DNA from: Rhizobium sp. NFR07
Lineage (GTDB): Bacteria > Pseudomonadota > Alphaproteobacteria > Rhizobiales > Rhizobiaceae
Direction of reading: 5' to 3'
Assembly: GCF_900111905.1 (NCBI RefSeq)
Contig: NZ_FOKM01000009.1
Span: 186,001 to 250,000, forward strand
DNA length: 64,000 bases
The translations under genes and the position numbers were made by a program. The notes under the pieces were generated by a model. The model was not told where the DNA came from. It was given only the letters and a program-made list of their open reading frames with translations, and ran no database searches. Below, piece after piece: positions 9,196 to 16,940 of this stretch. Positions within the stretch are counted from its first letter, which is position 1, and every line of letters begins with the position of its first letter.

Positions 9196-9521
9196 GGTTC
9201 CTCTCCTTTGATCGCGCCAGATTACGGCCAGCGAGATGCTGCCGATCACCGACAGGCAGGATGTCTCCCAACCGAATTCTGCAACCGTGTTTTCGCGCGG
9301 CATCAAAAGGTTACAATTCAAATTGGTCGCCTTCGGCAAACCCATCGATTGCCATCAGCTGACCCGCCGGAACCGCTGCAGCGCGCCGGCGGACGCGTCG
9401 CATTTACCCAATATTCCTGAAAACAGGGCTTTCCAGCGCTGCCATATTGAGAAGGCGCGCGCGAATGGCTATCACGGGAACCCACAAACGGACCCGATCA
9501 CCAACGAAGGCGGCCCTCGGC
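9196..9521. other. 326-bp divergent intergenic region
   Basis: Between the cupin (minus) and the MYG1 gene (plus). The frame of the latter is open up to 9447 but the family N-terminus begins at 9522, so the extension is probably untranslated. Nothing else recognisable. Confidence 0.35.
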
Positions 9522-10466
9522 ATGACCCCAGACTACCTCGTCACCCATTCCGGTGGCTTTCATGCCGACGAGCTTCTGTCGAGCGTCATCCTGACGAGGC
9601 TTTTCCCGAACGCGAAACTGGTGCGCAGCCGCGCGCCGGAATGGATCACGCCCGGCCCCGATCGCGTCATCTACGATGTCGGCGGCGCCTATGATGCCGA
9701 AGCCGGTGTGTTCGATCACCACCAGCGTGGCGCGCCTCTGCGTGACGACGCCCAGCCCTACAGTTCCTTCGGCTTGATCTGGAAACATTTCGGCCGTGAC
9801 TATCTTGCAGCCTCGAATGTCCCCGAGGAGCATGTCGATCAGCTTCACGCGTCCTTCGACGCAGGCTTCGTCCTGCCGATCGACCTTACGGACAACGGCG
9901 CGCTCAGCCCCTCGGGGCCGCTCGCCGGCCTGACCCTTCCAGCCTTGCTGGAAACCCTGAAGCCGGTTTTCGACGAGACCGACCCGCAAGCGGAAACGCG
10001 TGGTTTTCATACCGCACTTGGCATCGCCCGCAGTTTCGTCGAGGCGAGGATCGCCGGTCAGGCAGCCAAGCTGCGCGCCGAGGCACTCGTGCTGAAGGCG
10101 ATCGAGAAGGCCGGATCCGGTCATGTTCTGGAACTGCCGATGGGCATGCCCTTCCGACCCGCTGTCGTGAAGGCCGGCGCCGATCATCTCCTGTTCGTCG
10201 TGCACCCGCGCGGCGACAAGGACTGGTGCCTCACCACCATCCGCCGCGGCGACGAAGGCTTCGAGGCACGCGCCGATCTGCCGGCCGCATGGGCGGGGCT
10301 GACCAATGGCGACCTGGAGGCCGCAAGCGGCGTCAAGGGCGCCAGCTTCTGCCACAATGCCCGCTTCATCGCAGCCGCCAGGAGCCGCGAGGCCGCACTT
10401 GCCATGGCCGACATCGCCGTCGCCGAAGCGCTGGCCGCAACGACGCCAGCAGAAGCAGGCGCCTGA
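9522..10466 (+). CDS. MYG1-family DHH-like metal-dependent hydrolase
   Basis: 314 residues. The family signature is obvious: VTHSGGFHADELLSSVIL at the N-terminus, then DVGGAYDAEAGVFDHHQRG with the DHH-type metal-binding triad (about 58-76), and conserved downstream blocks ending in the SFCHNARFIAAA region. The eukaryotic relative MYG1 is a 3'-5' RNA exonuclease; bacterial members are uncharacterised. I chose the ATG at 9522 because conservation starts at TPDYLVTHSGG. The oxidase gene at 10550 begins 83 bp later on the same strand. No link to purine breakdown can be shown. Confidence 0.88.
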   Translation: MTPDYLVTHSGGFHADELLSSVILTRLFPNAKLVRSRAPEWITPGPDRVIYDVGGAYDAEAGVFDHHQRGAPLRDDAQPYSSFGLIWKHFGRDYLAASNVPEEHVDQLHASFDAGFVLPIDLTDNGALSPSGPLAGLTLPALLETLKPVFDETDPQAETRGFHTALGIARSFVEARIAGQAAKLRAEALVLKAIEKAGSGHVLELPMGMPFRPAVVKAGADHLLFVVHPRGDKDWCLTTIRRGDEGFEARADLPAAWAGLTNGDLEAASGVKGASFCHNARFIAAARSREAALAMADIAVAEALAATTPAEAGA

Positions 10467-10549
10467 CCGGCAGCCGGCACAACATTCCGCTGGCAGATAC
10501 GCTCTGATGTGCTAGTCGTCTAACTTCATTTTTGGAGGAAGATGACCGC

Positions 10550-11695
10550 ATGTCGAAGCCGCTTACCATTGCAGACCTCAAGACTCTTGCCCGTCGTCGC
10601 GTGCCGAAAATGTTCTTCGACTATGCCGACAGCGGCGCCTGGACCGAAGGCACCTACCGGGCAAACGAGGAGGACTTTGGCAAGGTGAAGCTGCGCCAGC
10701 GGGTGCTGGTCGACATGACGAACCGTTCGCTTGAGACCACCATGGTTGGAGAGAAGGCTGCCATGCCCGTGGCACTGGCGCCGACCGGGATGACGGGCAT
10801 GCAGCATGCCGATGGCGAGATGCTGGCGGCTAAGGCAGCGGAAGAATTCGGCGTGCCCTTCACGCTGTCGACCATGAGCATCTGCTCCATCGAGGACGTG
10901 CGCTCGGTGACGTCAAAGCCCTTCTGGTTCCAGCTCTACGTGCTGAAGGACCGCGGCTTCATCGAGCGGCTGATCGACCGCGCAAAGGCTGCCAATTGCT
11001 CTGCGCTGGTTGTCACCGCCGACCTGCAGATCCTCGGCCAGCGCCACAAGGACCTGCGCAACGGCCTGTCCGCCCCGCCGAAATGGACGCTGAACACCGC
11101 CATGCAGCTTGCCACAAAGCCGCAATGGTGCCTTGAAATGCTGCAGACCAAACGTCGCGGCTTCGGCAATATCGTCGGCCACGCCACCAATGTCTCCGAC
11201 CTCTCGTCGCTGTCGGCCTGGACAGCGGAACAGTTCGACCCGCAGCTTTCCTGGGACGACATCCGCTGGATCAAGGATCTGTGGGGCGGCAAGCTGATCA
11301 TCAAGGGCATCCTGGACGAGGAAGACGCCCGCGCCGCGGCCGATACCGGCGCCGACGCGATCATCGTCTCCAACCACGGCGGCCGCCAGCTCGACGGCGC
11401 CCCCTCCTCGATCTCGATGCTGCCGAAGATCGTCGACGCCGTCGGCGAGCGGATCGAGGTCCATTTCGACGGCGGCATCCGCTCCGGCCAGGACGTGCTG
11501 AAAGCGGTGGCGCTTGGCGCCAAGGGTACCTATATCGGCCGCCCCTTCCTCTACGGCCTCGGCGCACTCGGCAAGCCGGGCGTGACGGCAGCACTAGAGA
11601 TCATCCGCAAGGAGATGGACATCACCATGGCGCTCTGCGGCAAGCGCGATATCCGCGACTGCGGCCGCAACATCATCGCCAGCGCGCAGTTCTGA
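10550..11695 (+). CDS. FMN-dependent alpha-hydroxy-acid oxidase/dehydrogenase (LldD/glycolate oxidase family)
   Basis: 381 residues; GGAGGA lies ten bases before the ATG at 10550. Family motifs are intact: FDYADSGAWTE near residue 22, APTGMTGMQHADGE, the substrate-loop strand VVTADLQILGQRHKDLRNG, the catalytic His block SNHGGRQLDG (about 272-281), and FMN-phosphate binding in HFDGGIRSGQDVLKA and YIGRPFLYGL. Members oxidise L-lactate, glycolate, mandelate or related acids. The substrate here is unknown. Because ureide breakdown releases C2 acids, a glycolate or glyoxylate connection is conceivable but only by neighbourhood. The LLM gene follows by 20 bp. Confidence 0.9.
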   Translation: MSKPLTIADLKTLARRRVPKMFFDYADSGAWTEGTYRANEEDFGKVKLRQRVLVDMTNRSLETTMVGEKAAMPVALAPTGMTGMQHADGEMLAAKAAEEFGVPFTLSTMSICSIEDVRSVTSKPFWFQLYVLKDRGFIERLIDRAKAANCSALVVTADLQILGQRHKDLRNGLSAPPKWTLNTAMQLATKPQWCLEMLQTKRRGFGNIVGHATNVSDLSSLSAWTAEQFDPQLSWDDIRWIKDLWGGKLIIKGILDEEDARAAADTGADAIIVSNHGGRQLDGAPSSISMLPKIVDAVGERIEVHFDGGIRSGQDVLKAVALGAKGTYIGRPFLYGLGALGKPGVTAALEIIRKEMDITMALCGKRDIRDCGRNIIASAQF

Positions 11696-11715
11696 CGGAA
11701 GGCGGTTGCCGGCGA

Positions 11716-12609
11716 ATGCTGTTTCAAGCGGGAAAGCTGACGGTCGGGATCGTGCTGCCCATCCAGCCGCGGGACGGCGGGCGGGACATCGATTTCGGCC
11801 TGCAGCGGGAACTGGCAGCACGCGCCGACGAGCTTGGCTTTTCGGCGCTGTGGGTGCGTGACGTGCCGCTGAACAGCGCCTCCTATCCCGATCCCGTCGG
11901 TCATTCCGACCCATGGGTTCTGCTTGGTGCACTCGCGGCCTCCACCCGATCGATCACCCTGGCGACCGGCGCAATCGTCCTGCCGCTGCGCCATCCGCTG
12001 CATATCGCCAAGGCTGCGCTGTCGATGGACGCTCTCTCGTCAGGACGTTTCCTGCTCGGTCTCGGCTCGGGAGACCGCCCCTCGGAATTTTCCGCCTTCG
12101 GCCGCTACGTCGATGAACGGCGCGAGCTGTTTCGCGCCAATTGGGCGGAACTCGCCTCGGCACTGGACGGACAGGTGGATGGCGGGACCGAGTTCGAGCT
12201 GAGACCACGCAGCGGACGGCCCATGCCGCTTGTCGCCGTAGGGTCGTCCTCCCAATCGCTGGAATGGATCGCCAGGAACGCCTTCGCCTGGATGACCTAT
12301 CACCGGCCGCTTGCCGCACAGAAGGATCGCATCGCCCTGTGGCACAATGCCGTTTCCCGGTCGACCCGGGAGTTTCGCGGGCTCGGCCAGGCCATGGCGC
12401 TCGATCTCGTAGACATGACCGGCGACAAAGCCGAAGAAATCAATCTCGGATATCGGACCGGTCCAGACGGGCTATACCGGGCGCTGACCGATCTGCGCGA
12501 TCTCGGCGTGCATCATGTAGCGCTCAATCTTGCGGTCAACCGCGACAAGGCGCTGGCCGATCTGCGGATCATCGCCCGTGATGTACTGCCTCGGCTGTCC
12601 GTGGGCTAA
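11716..12609 (+). CDS. LLM-class flavin-dependent oxidoreductase (luciferase-like)
   Basis: 297 residues. The luciferase-like monooxygenase fold shows in GFSALWVRDVPL, the LATGAIVLPLRHPLHIAKAA strand-helix, SGRFLLGLGSGDRPSEFSAF (flavin-phosphate region) and PLVAVGSSSQSLEWIARNA. The gene starts 20 bp after the hydroxy-acid oxidase stop with GGAAGG upstream, so the two probably form an operon. The true start is 11716; the long open frame before it is a shadow of the oxidase. The substrate is unknown; relatives attack sulfonates, nitriles or act as F420/FMN reductases. Confidence 0.87.
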   Translation: MLFQAGKLTVGIVLPIQPRDGGRDIDFGLQRELAARADELGFSALWVRDVPLNSASYPDPVGHSDPWVLLGALAASTRSITLATGAIVLPLRHPLHIAKAALSMDALSSGRFLLGLGSGDRPSEFSAFGRYVDERRELFRANWAELASALDGQVDGGTEFELRPRSGRPMPLVAVGSSSQSLEWIARNAFAWMTYHRPLAAQKDRIALWHNAVSRSTREFRGLGQAMALDLVDMTGDKAEEINLGYRTGPDGLYRALTDLRDLGVHHVALNLAVNRDKALADLRIIARDVLPRLSVG

Positions 12610-12615
12610 CGAACC

Positions 12616-13377
12616 TCAGCCGCACCAGCCGCCCTTGCCCTGACCGGGACGTTTTGCCAGCCCCTCGTTGACCAGAACATCCGCCAGCGAACGGCCGTTG
12701 CGGGTCACGTCGCGCAGCTTGTGGCCTTCGACCTCCGCGTCATTGCCCTGCCAGGAGACGAGATCGAACGGGCCGGAATCGAGGAAGGCGCGCACGCGCA
12801 GCTTCGCGTCGCTCGCCTTGATGCGCTCGGCCTCGCAATGGGGTTTCTTGATATCCGGCACCTCGACGCCGACGAGCCTGATCTTCTCGCCGTGGAAGAC
12901 GAAACGATCGGCCGAGACGACGCAATCGTCCTGCTTGGCGGTGCCGCAGAGGAAGAATTTCGCATTGTAGGATCCGGCGAGCGTATCGCCGCTGCGCGCT
13001 GCCGGCTCGGAGCGGGCGACATCCAGACCGGGCTTGCCGACCGGCGCCGGCGGAATGATCGCCGCCGTCTGCGTGCGGTCGGGCGCGCCGACCGGGCGTG
13101 GCGGAACGGGACCGGAATTGCGCTGCGGAGTGACCGAATGCGGACGCGACGGCGCCAATTTTTCCCGCGTCTCTTCGCGTGTGGCGGTACGGACCGGCTT
13201 GTCCGCCGTCAGGCTGGCGACGAAGCGCCTCGCCGGCGCAAAGTTGTCATAGACCGCGATACCACCACCGATCACGACAAGCGCCGTCATCCAGGGCCAG
13301 AAGGACGATCCCGACCGGGCCGGCGAACGCTTTGTGCTCTTGCGTCTCGATCCTGATTTTGCGCGGGACTGGGCCAT
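12616..13377 (-). CDS. Membrane-anchored thermonuclease-like (SNase) protein
   Basis: 253 residues with AGGAG before the ATG. A very basic N-terminus precedes one transmembrane helix (about 27-43), then a Pro/Ala-rich low-complexity linker to about 130, and a C-terminal staphylococcal-nuclease-like domain. Active-site counterparts are present in altered form: an arginine in KIRLVGVEVPD, aspartate where the reference enzyme has Glu43, and an arginine in RNGRSLADV. Paired cysteines (CGTAKQDDC, PHCEAE) suit a periplasmic location. Nuclease activity is uncertain because of the Glu-to-Asp change. It converges on the LLM gene. Confidence 0.78.
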   Translation of the reverse strand: MAQSRAKSGSRRKSTKRSPARSGSSFWPWMTALVVIGGGIAVYDNFAPARRFVASLTADKPVRTATREETREKLAPSRPHSVTPQRNSGPVPPRPVGAPDRTQTAAIIPPAPVGKPGLDVARSEPAARSGDTLAGSYNAKFFLCGTAKQDDCVVSADRFVFHGEKIRLVGVEVPDIKKPHCEAERIKASDAKLRVRAFLDSGPFDLVSWQGNDAEVEGHKLRDVTRNGRSLADVLVNEGLAKRPGQGKGGWCG

Positions 13378-13454
13378 GGAATCATCTCCTGTCGAATCGG
13401 ACTGGAGTATCGCGGCGAAGCCTTGCCGAATGGTTTCCGTGACAGACCGGCAAC

Positions 13455-13483
13455 TTGCTATTGTGTATGAATGTGCATAATAT
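13455..13483 (+). promoter_or_regulatory. Sigma-70-type promoter for hicAB
   Basis: TTGCTA (13455-13460), a 17-bp spacer, then TAATAT (13478-13483). The predicted transcript start falls at about 13490, one base before the hicA ATG, implying a nearly leaderless mRNA. That fits the absence of a ribosome-binding site. TATG and CATA arms (13466-13479) overlap the -10 element and could be part of a HicB operator. Confidence 0.6.
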
Positions 13484-13490
13484 TCAATCC

Positions 13491-13679
13491 ATGAAAAGCG
13501 CCGAGATGATTGCGCTGCTGCGCAGGGAGGGCTGGATTGAAGTGGCTCAGAAGGGCAGCCATGTCCAATTCAAGCATCCGACCAAGCCCGGGCGCGTGAC
13601 GGTCCCACATCCCAAGCGCGATATTCCGATCGGGACGTTGCGGAGCATCGAAAAGCAGGCGGGGCTGAAACTGAGGTGA
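13491..13679 (+). CDS. hicA: HicA-type toxin (mRNA interferase)
   Basis: 62 residues, the usual HicA size. The double-stranded-RNA-binding-like fold is recognisable from EMIALLRREGW and the catalytic histidine in KGSHVQFKHP, ending PIGTLRSIEKQAGL. HicA toxins cleave mRNA and are neutralised by HicB. The ATG at 13491 is preferred over upstream starts because the family begins MKSxE and a promoter ends just before it. The stop overlaps the region of the hicB start, giving translational coupling. Confidence 0.92.
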   Translation: MKSAEMIALLRREGWIEVAQKGSHVQFKHPTKPGRVTVPHPKRDIPIGTLRSIEKQAGLKLR

Positions 13680-13681
13680 GC

Positions 13682-14086
13682 ATGACCAACTACATAGGCC
13701 TGATCCACAAGGAAGCCGACAGCGATTACGGTGTCTCCTTTCCTGATTTCCCCGGGGCCGTGACCGCCGGCAGGACGCTGGACGAAGCACGCGAGATGGC
13801 CGAGGAGGCGCTTGCCTTTCACGTCGATGGAATGACCGATGACGGAGAGGCCATCCCCGAACCGTCAAGCCTCGAAAGAGTCATGACCGACGAGAGCAAC
13901 CGGGATGGCGTTGCGATACTTGTTAGCTTGAAGACACAGGCGACCAAGGCGGTTCGCGTGAACATCACGCTGCCCGAAGACGTGCTGCATACGATCGACG
14001 CTTTTGCGGAAGCCAATGGCCTCTCACGCTCCGGCTTTCTTGCACGTGCTGCTCGACATGAGATCGAGCGGAGCAGCGCGGCTTAA
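13682..14086 (+). CDS. hicB: HicB-type antitoxin with ribbon-helix-helix tail
   Basis: 134 residues. The N-terminus is the partly degraded RNase-H-like HicB domain (DYGVSFPDFPGAVTAGRTLDE); the C-terminus (VRVNITLPEDVLHTIDAFAE onwards) is a ribbon-helix-helix DNA-binding unit, so the protein can repress its own operon. GAGG five bases before the ATG supports the start at 13682; a GTG at 13676 is an alternative. It follows hicA by 2 bp. Its stop abuts, without a spare base, the stop of the convergent metallophosphatase. Confidence 0.92.
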   Translation: MTNYIGLIHKEADSDYGVSFPDFPGAVTAGRTLDEAREMAEEALAFHVDGMTDDGEAIPEPSSLERVMTDESNRDGVAILVSLKTQATKAVRVNITLPEDVLHTIDAFAEANGLSRSGFLARAARHEIERSSAA

Positions 14087-14848
14087 TCAGGAGACCCGCC
14101 CTGTCGCTAGCGCGCTGGCCCATTCGGCGCGGCCGTTGTCGGCGGCGAGGCGTGACATGGCCATGTGGTCGTAGCGCACGGTCTGGAATGTCGGCGACCA
14201 GCCGGCCTCGGTCTTCTCGATGATTGCGTAAGACGCCATGGCGTGGCCGGTCTCGACCTTATGGTAGTAGGGCGCGTCGTCGTCATAGGCGGGCTGGCCG
14301 ACGCTGCCGGGGTTGACGATCAGCCGTCCGTCGGCAAGCGCGACCATGCGCGGGATATGGCTATGGCCGCAGAGGATCAGCGGCTGGTCGATGCCTTCGG
14401 CGAGCGCCTCGATCTCGTCCTGCGGGCGAAGCGTGACATGGCCATCGGGCGATACGGTCTCGAGCCAGTAGAGATTGTCGTCCTTCGGCGTCGCGTGGCA
14501 GAGAAAGATCTCGTCGCGCCAGACCAGGCTGAAGGGCAGTTTGCGCAGCCAGTCGAAATGCCGGGATGCCATCTGGCGATGGGCATGCGCGTCCGACAAA
14601 GCGCCCAGCGACTGCAATTGGTCGGCGGTCTTTTCGAGGAGGTAGCGATCGTGGTTGCCGCGCACGGTCATCGTACCGGCCATGTCGAGCAGCAGCAGGA
14701 GGTCGCCGGTGCGATCAGCCTCCAACGGGCCGCTGAAACAGTCGCCGAGATTGACGATGTCGCGAATGCCGAGTGCTGCGACATCGTCCAGCACGGCCTG
14801 CAGCGCCGCGCAATTTCCGTGAATGTCGGCGATCGCGGCAAAACGCAT
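14087..14848 (-). CDS. Calcineurin-like metallophosphoesterase (YfcE/MJ0936-like)
   Basis: 253 residues. Metal-binding motifs are complete: DIHGN (8-12), GDCFSGP, GNHDRYLLE, LCHATPKDDN and GHSHIPRM, followed by NPGSVGQP. These phosphodiesterases of the DUF2437/YfcE type are cytoplasmic and act on small phosphodiesters. The start codon shares one base with the uraH stop (TGATG), so it is translationally coupled to the ureide genes uraH and allA. That placement is interesting, but no ureide step needs a phosphoesterase. Confidence 0.88.
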   Translation of the reverse strand: MRFAAIADIHGNCAALQAVLDDVAALGIRDIVNLGDCFSGPLEADRTGDLLLLLDMAGTMTVRGNHDRYLLEKTADQLQSLGALSDAHAHRQMASRHFDWLRKLPFSLVWRDEIFLCHATPKDDNLYWLETVSPDGHVTLRPQDEIEALAEGIDQPLILCGHSHIPRMVALADGRLIVNPGSVGQPAYDDDAPYYHKVETGHAMASYAIIEKTEAGWSPTFQTVRYDHMAMSRLAADNGRAEWASALATGRVS

Positions 14849-15204
14849 CAGCTGCCCCGATAGGTCGAATAGCCATAGGGCGAGATGAGCAACGGCACGT
14901 GGTAATGCGCCGTCGTGTCGGAGATGCCGAAGCGGATCGGGATGACGTCGAGGAAGGCCGGATCGGTCAGCGGGACACCACGACCACGCAGGTAATCGCC
15001 CGCGTGAAAGACGAGCTCGTAGGTTCCGACGACGAAGCTGGCATCGATCAGGATCGGGCCGCCATCAACGCGACCGTCGGCATTGGTCGTTACCGACTTG
15101 AGCTTCTTCCGGCCCTCGCCTTCGATGCGGTAGAGATCGATCACCATCCCCTGGGCTGGCGCGCCGCTCGCCGTATCAAGCACATGGGTCGTGAGGCCGG
15201 TCAT
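14848..15204 (-). CDS. uraH: 5-hydroxyisourate hydrolase (transthyretin-like)
   Basis: 118 residues. The family hallmarks are all there: LTTHVLDTASGAPAQG at the start, the internal arginine and histidine active-site residues, HYHVPLLISPYGYSTYRGS at the end with the YRGS tetrapeptide that separates HIU hydrolases from transthyretin. It hydrolyses 5-hydroxyisourate, the product of PuuD, to OHCU. The start overlaps the allA stop by ATGA and its own stop overlaps the metallophosphatase start, so three genes are coupled. Confidence 0.96.
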   Translation of the reverse strand: MTGLTTHVLDTASGAPAQGMVIDLYRIEGEGRKKLKSVTTNADGRVDGGPILIDASFVVGTYELVFHAGDYLRGRGVPLTDPAFLDVIPIRFGISDTTAHYHVPLLISPYGYSTYRGS

Positions 15205-15695
15205 AGGGAAGGCTCCGCAATCAGATAGGGCGTATCGAAGACGAATTCCTGCAGGTTGGCGCCGGTATTGTCGCGGTCGACGACGAGGAAGTCGCTGACC
15301 TCACTCAGCACCATCAGCGGATGGTGCCAGGTATTGGCGAAATAGTTCACGCCCTGATCGGTCCGCGCCAGGAATATCTGCGGTTTTCCCGGGCGGCCGC
15401 CTTCATCCGCCGAGACGCCGACAAGAAACGGCCGGCCCGAAAGCGGCATGAAACTCTGGCTGCCATAGGGGTGGCGTTCCATCATGCCGAGCGAATAGGG
15501 AAACTGCCGCGGCTGGCCGCGGAAGATGTTGAAGATCAGCCTGTCCCCGACGCCGACCGGTGCGGCCACCGCATGATAGCGCTCGGTCGTGCCATTGTTG
15601 ATCAGCCGCATCGTCGCCGGATCGGCTTCGATCACCTCGCCGTAGGGCGCGAAAGCTTGGCTGGTGAGGGGCAGGATTTCGAGGGATTCGGTCAC
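15201..15695 (-). CDS. allA: Ureidoglycolate lyase
   Basis: 164 residues from a GTG at 15695, with AAGGG six bases upstream. Longer in-frame starts would run back into hepT and lack conservation. Family blocks include PYGEVIEAD near the N-terminus, RYHAVA, FNIFRGQPR, MERHPYGSQSFMPLSG and NTWHHPLM. The enzyme splits ureidoglycolate to glyoxylate and urea, the last step of ureide breakdown. It is coupled to uraH by a 4-bp overlap and begins 25 bp after hepT. Confidence 0.95.
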   Translation of the reverse strand: MTESLEILPLTSQAFAPYGEVIEADPATMRLINNGTTERYHAVAAPVGVGDRLIFNIFRGQPRQFPYSLGMMERHPYGSQSFMPLSGRPFLVGVSADEGGRPGKPQIFLARTDQGVNYFANTWHHPLMVLSEVSDFLVVDRDNTGANLQEFVFDTPYLIAEPSL

Positions 15696-15720
15696 GGTGG
15701 GCCCTTGGTTAATTAGATTA

Positions 15721-16083
15721 TCATTCGCCTTGCGCATGCCAGTTGCGCAGGGAATCAAGATCGGAAATCAGACTGGGAAGAGATGTTTTCACGGTGTGCC
15801 AGACGACCGGAAGCTCGACCTCGTAATAATCGTGAGTCACCAGATTTCGCATGCCGCGGATCTTCGACCACGGAATGTCCGGATGCTCGACAGGAAAATT
15901 CGGATGATGGGTCATGATGCGGCCGGCGGCTTCGCCGATCAGCACAAGCGCCATGCCCACTGCCATCTGGGTACGCTCGTCGGCCAGGAACCGGTCTTCG
16001 GGCATATCCGCGAGAAAGGCGCAGGCCTTTTCGGCGGCCTCGTGCATGCGATCGAGATATTCACGAAGCCTATCCGTCGTCAT
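15721..16083 (-). CDS. hepT: HepT-like HEPN toxin (DUF86)
   Basis: 120 residues, all helical in character. The HEPN RNase motif R-x4-H-x-Y appears as RNLVTHDYYEV (about 87-97). In characterised pairs HepT is an RNase toxin and the partner MntA inactivates it by adding AMP to the tyrosine in that motif. The start overlaps the mntA stop by ATGA. It lies just upstream of allA on the same strand, so readthrough into the ureide genes is likely. Confidence 0.92.
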   Translation of the reverse strand: MTTDRLREYLDRMHEAAEKACAFLADMPEDRFLADERTQMAVGMALVLIGEAAGRIMTHHPNFPVEHPDIPWSKIRGMRNLVTHDYYEVELPVVWHTVKTSLPSLISDLDSLRNWHAQGE

Positions 16084-16370
16084 ATAGGCGCGGCCTCGGA
16101 GAGGATGCGATCACGCATCGACTTGCGGATGCCGCCCGACGTAACCAGATCGACCCTGACCTTGAGCAGGGTTTCAAGCGTATCCTGCAAGCCTCCAAGG
16201 TCGAAAAGCGTCGTACCCGGCAGCGCATCCACCAGAATGTCGATATCGCTATCGGCCCGATCCTCGCCACGCGCGACGGAGCCGAAGACACGCGGGTTTG
16301 CCGCATTGAAGCGCTTTGTCGCTTCGCGGATCGCCTCGCGGTTCTTCTCCAGCACTTCCGACGGTCTCAT
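16080..16370 (-). CDS. mntA: MntA-like minimal nucleotidyltransferase antitoxin
   Basis: 96 residues. The nucleotidyltransferase signature GSVARGEDRADSDIDILVD gives the GS and D-x-D metal ligands, with a third acidic residue in VRVDLVT. It is an AMP-transferring antitoxin for HepT by family. GGGAG precedes the ATG. An AT-rich stretch with a TATATT -10-like hexamer lies 30-40 bases upstream, downstream of a terminator, so the pair probably has its own promoter. Confidence 0.92.
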   Translation of the reverse strand: MRPSEVLEKNREAIREATKRFNAANPRVFGSVARGEDRADSDIDILVDALPGTTLFDLGGLQDTLETLLKVRVDLVTSGGIRKSMRDRILSEAAPI

Positions 16371-16422
16371 GGCAACATCACTCCCCGGAAAAACAATATA
16401 GGTGAATGATTGAGCTTGGAAA

Positions 16423-16440
16423 AGCGGCGGCTCTGCCGCT
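16423..16440 (-). terminator. Rho-independent terminator after puuE-uraD
   Basis: AGCGGC / GCCGCT arms with a 6-base loop, followed on the minus strand by TTTTCC. It starts only two bases past the uraD stop and separates puuE-uraD from the mntA promoter. Confidence 0.6.
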
Positions 16441-16442
16441 CT

Positions 16443-16940
16443 TCATCGCTCCGGTAAAAGCGTCAGCAGCCGCAGAAGCGCGATCCGCTCCACCTGGGTG
16501 CAGGCGGTGGCGAACTCGGCCTCGACGCCATTGGCAACGCGGGTCTCGAAGGCGGCAAGAATGTCGTCCTTGCCGAGACCCTTGACGGCGATGATGAAGG
16601 GAAACCCGAATTTTTCCGTATAGGCCGCGTTGAGTTCGGTGAAGCGTGCATGTTCGGCGGCGCTCAGCCGGTCGAGCCCGGCGCCGGCCTGTTCCAGCCT
16701 GCTGTCTTCCGTCAGCTCGCCGGCGATCGCGAGCTTGCCGGCGAGATCGGGATGGGCGCGCAGCACGCCGAGCCGCTCCTCTGCGCTTGCCTTGCGGAAT
16801 TCGCCGACCATGGCCGAATGTACGCCCTTCGCCGTCAGCGGCACGAAGATCAGCCCGCCATCATAGGCCCGCTCGGCGATGAAGGGAGAATGTTCGAACA
16901 CTCCACCGAAAGCGGAGACAAAATCCGCGCGCGCCGTCAT
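16443..16940 (-). CDS. uraD: OHCU decarboxylase
   Basis: 165 residues. Recognised by LRAHPDLAG with the catalytic histidine (about residue 63), the LTEDSRLEQAGAGLDRLS block and FTELNAAYTEKFGFPFIIAV, all standard for this enzyme. It decarboxylates OHCU to S-allantoin. Its start overlaps the puuE stop by ATGA, so both are made from one mRNA. A terminator follows. Confidence 0.95.
   Translation of the reverse strand: MTARADFVSAFGGVFEHSPFIAERAYDGGLIFVPLTAKGVHSAMVGEFRKASAEERLGVLRAHPDLAGKLAIAGELTEDSRLEQAGAGLDRLSAAEHARFTELNAAYTEKFGFPFIIAVKGLGKDDILAAFETRVANGVEAEFATACTQVERIALLRLLTLLPER

Noticed and set aside
11281..11715. N-terminal extension of the LLM oxidoreductase frame
   Set aside because: Lies inside the hydroxy-acid oxidase gene and is Arg-rich; the flavin domain begins at 11716.
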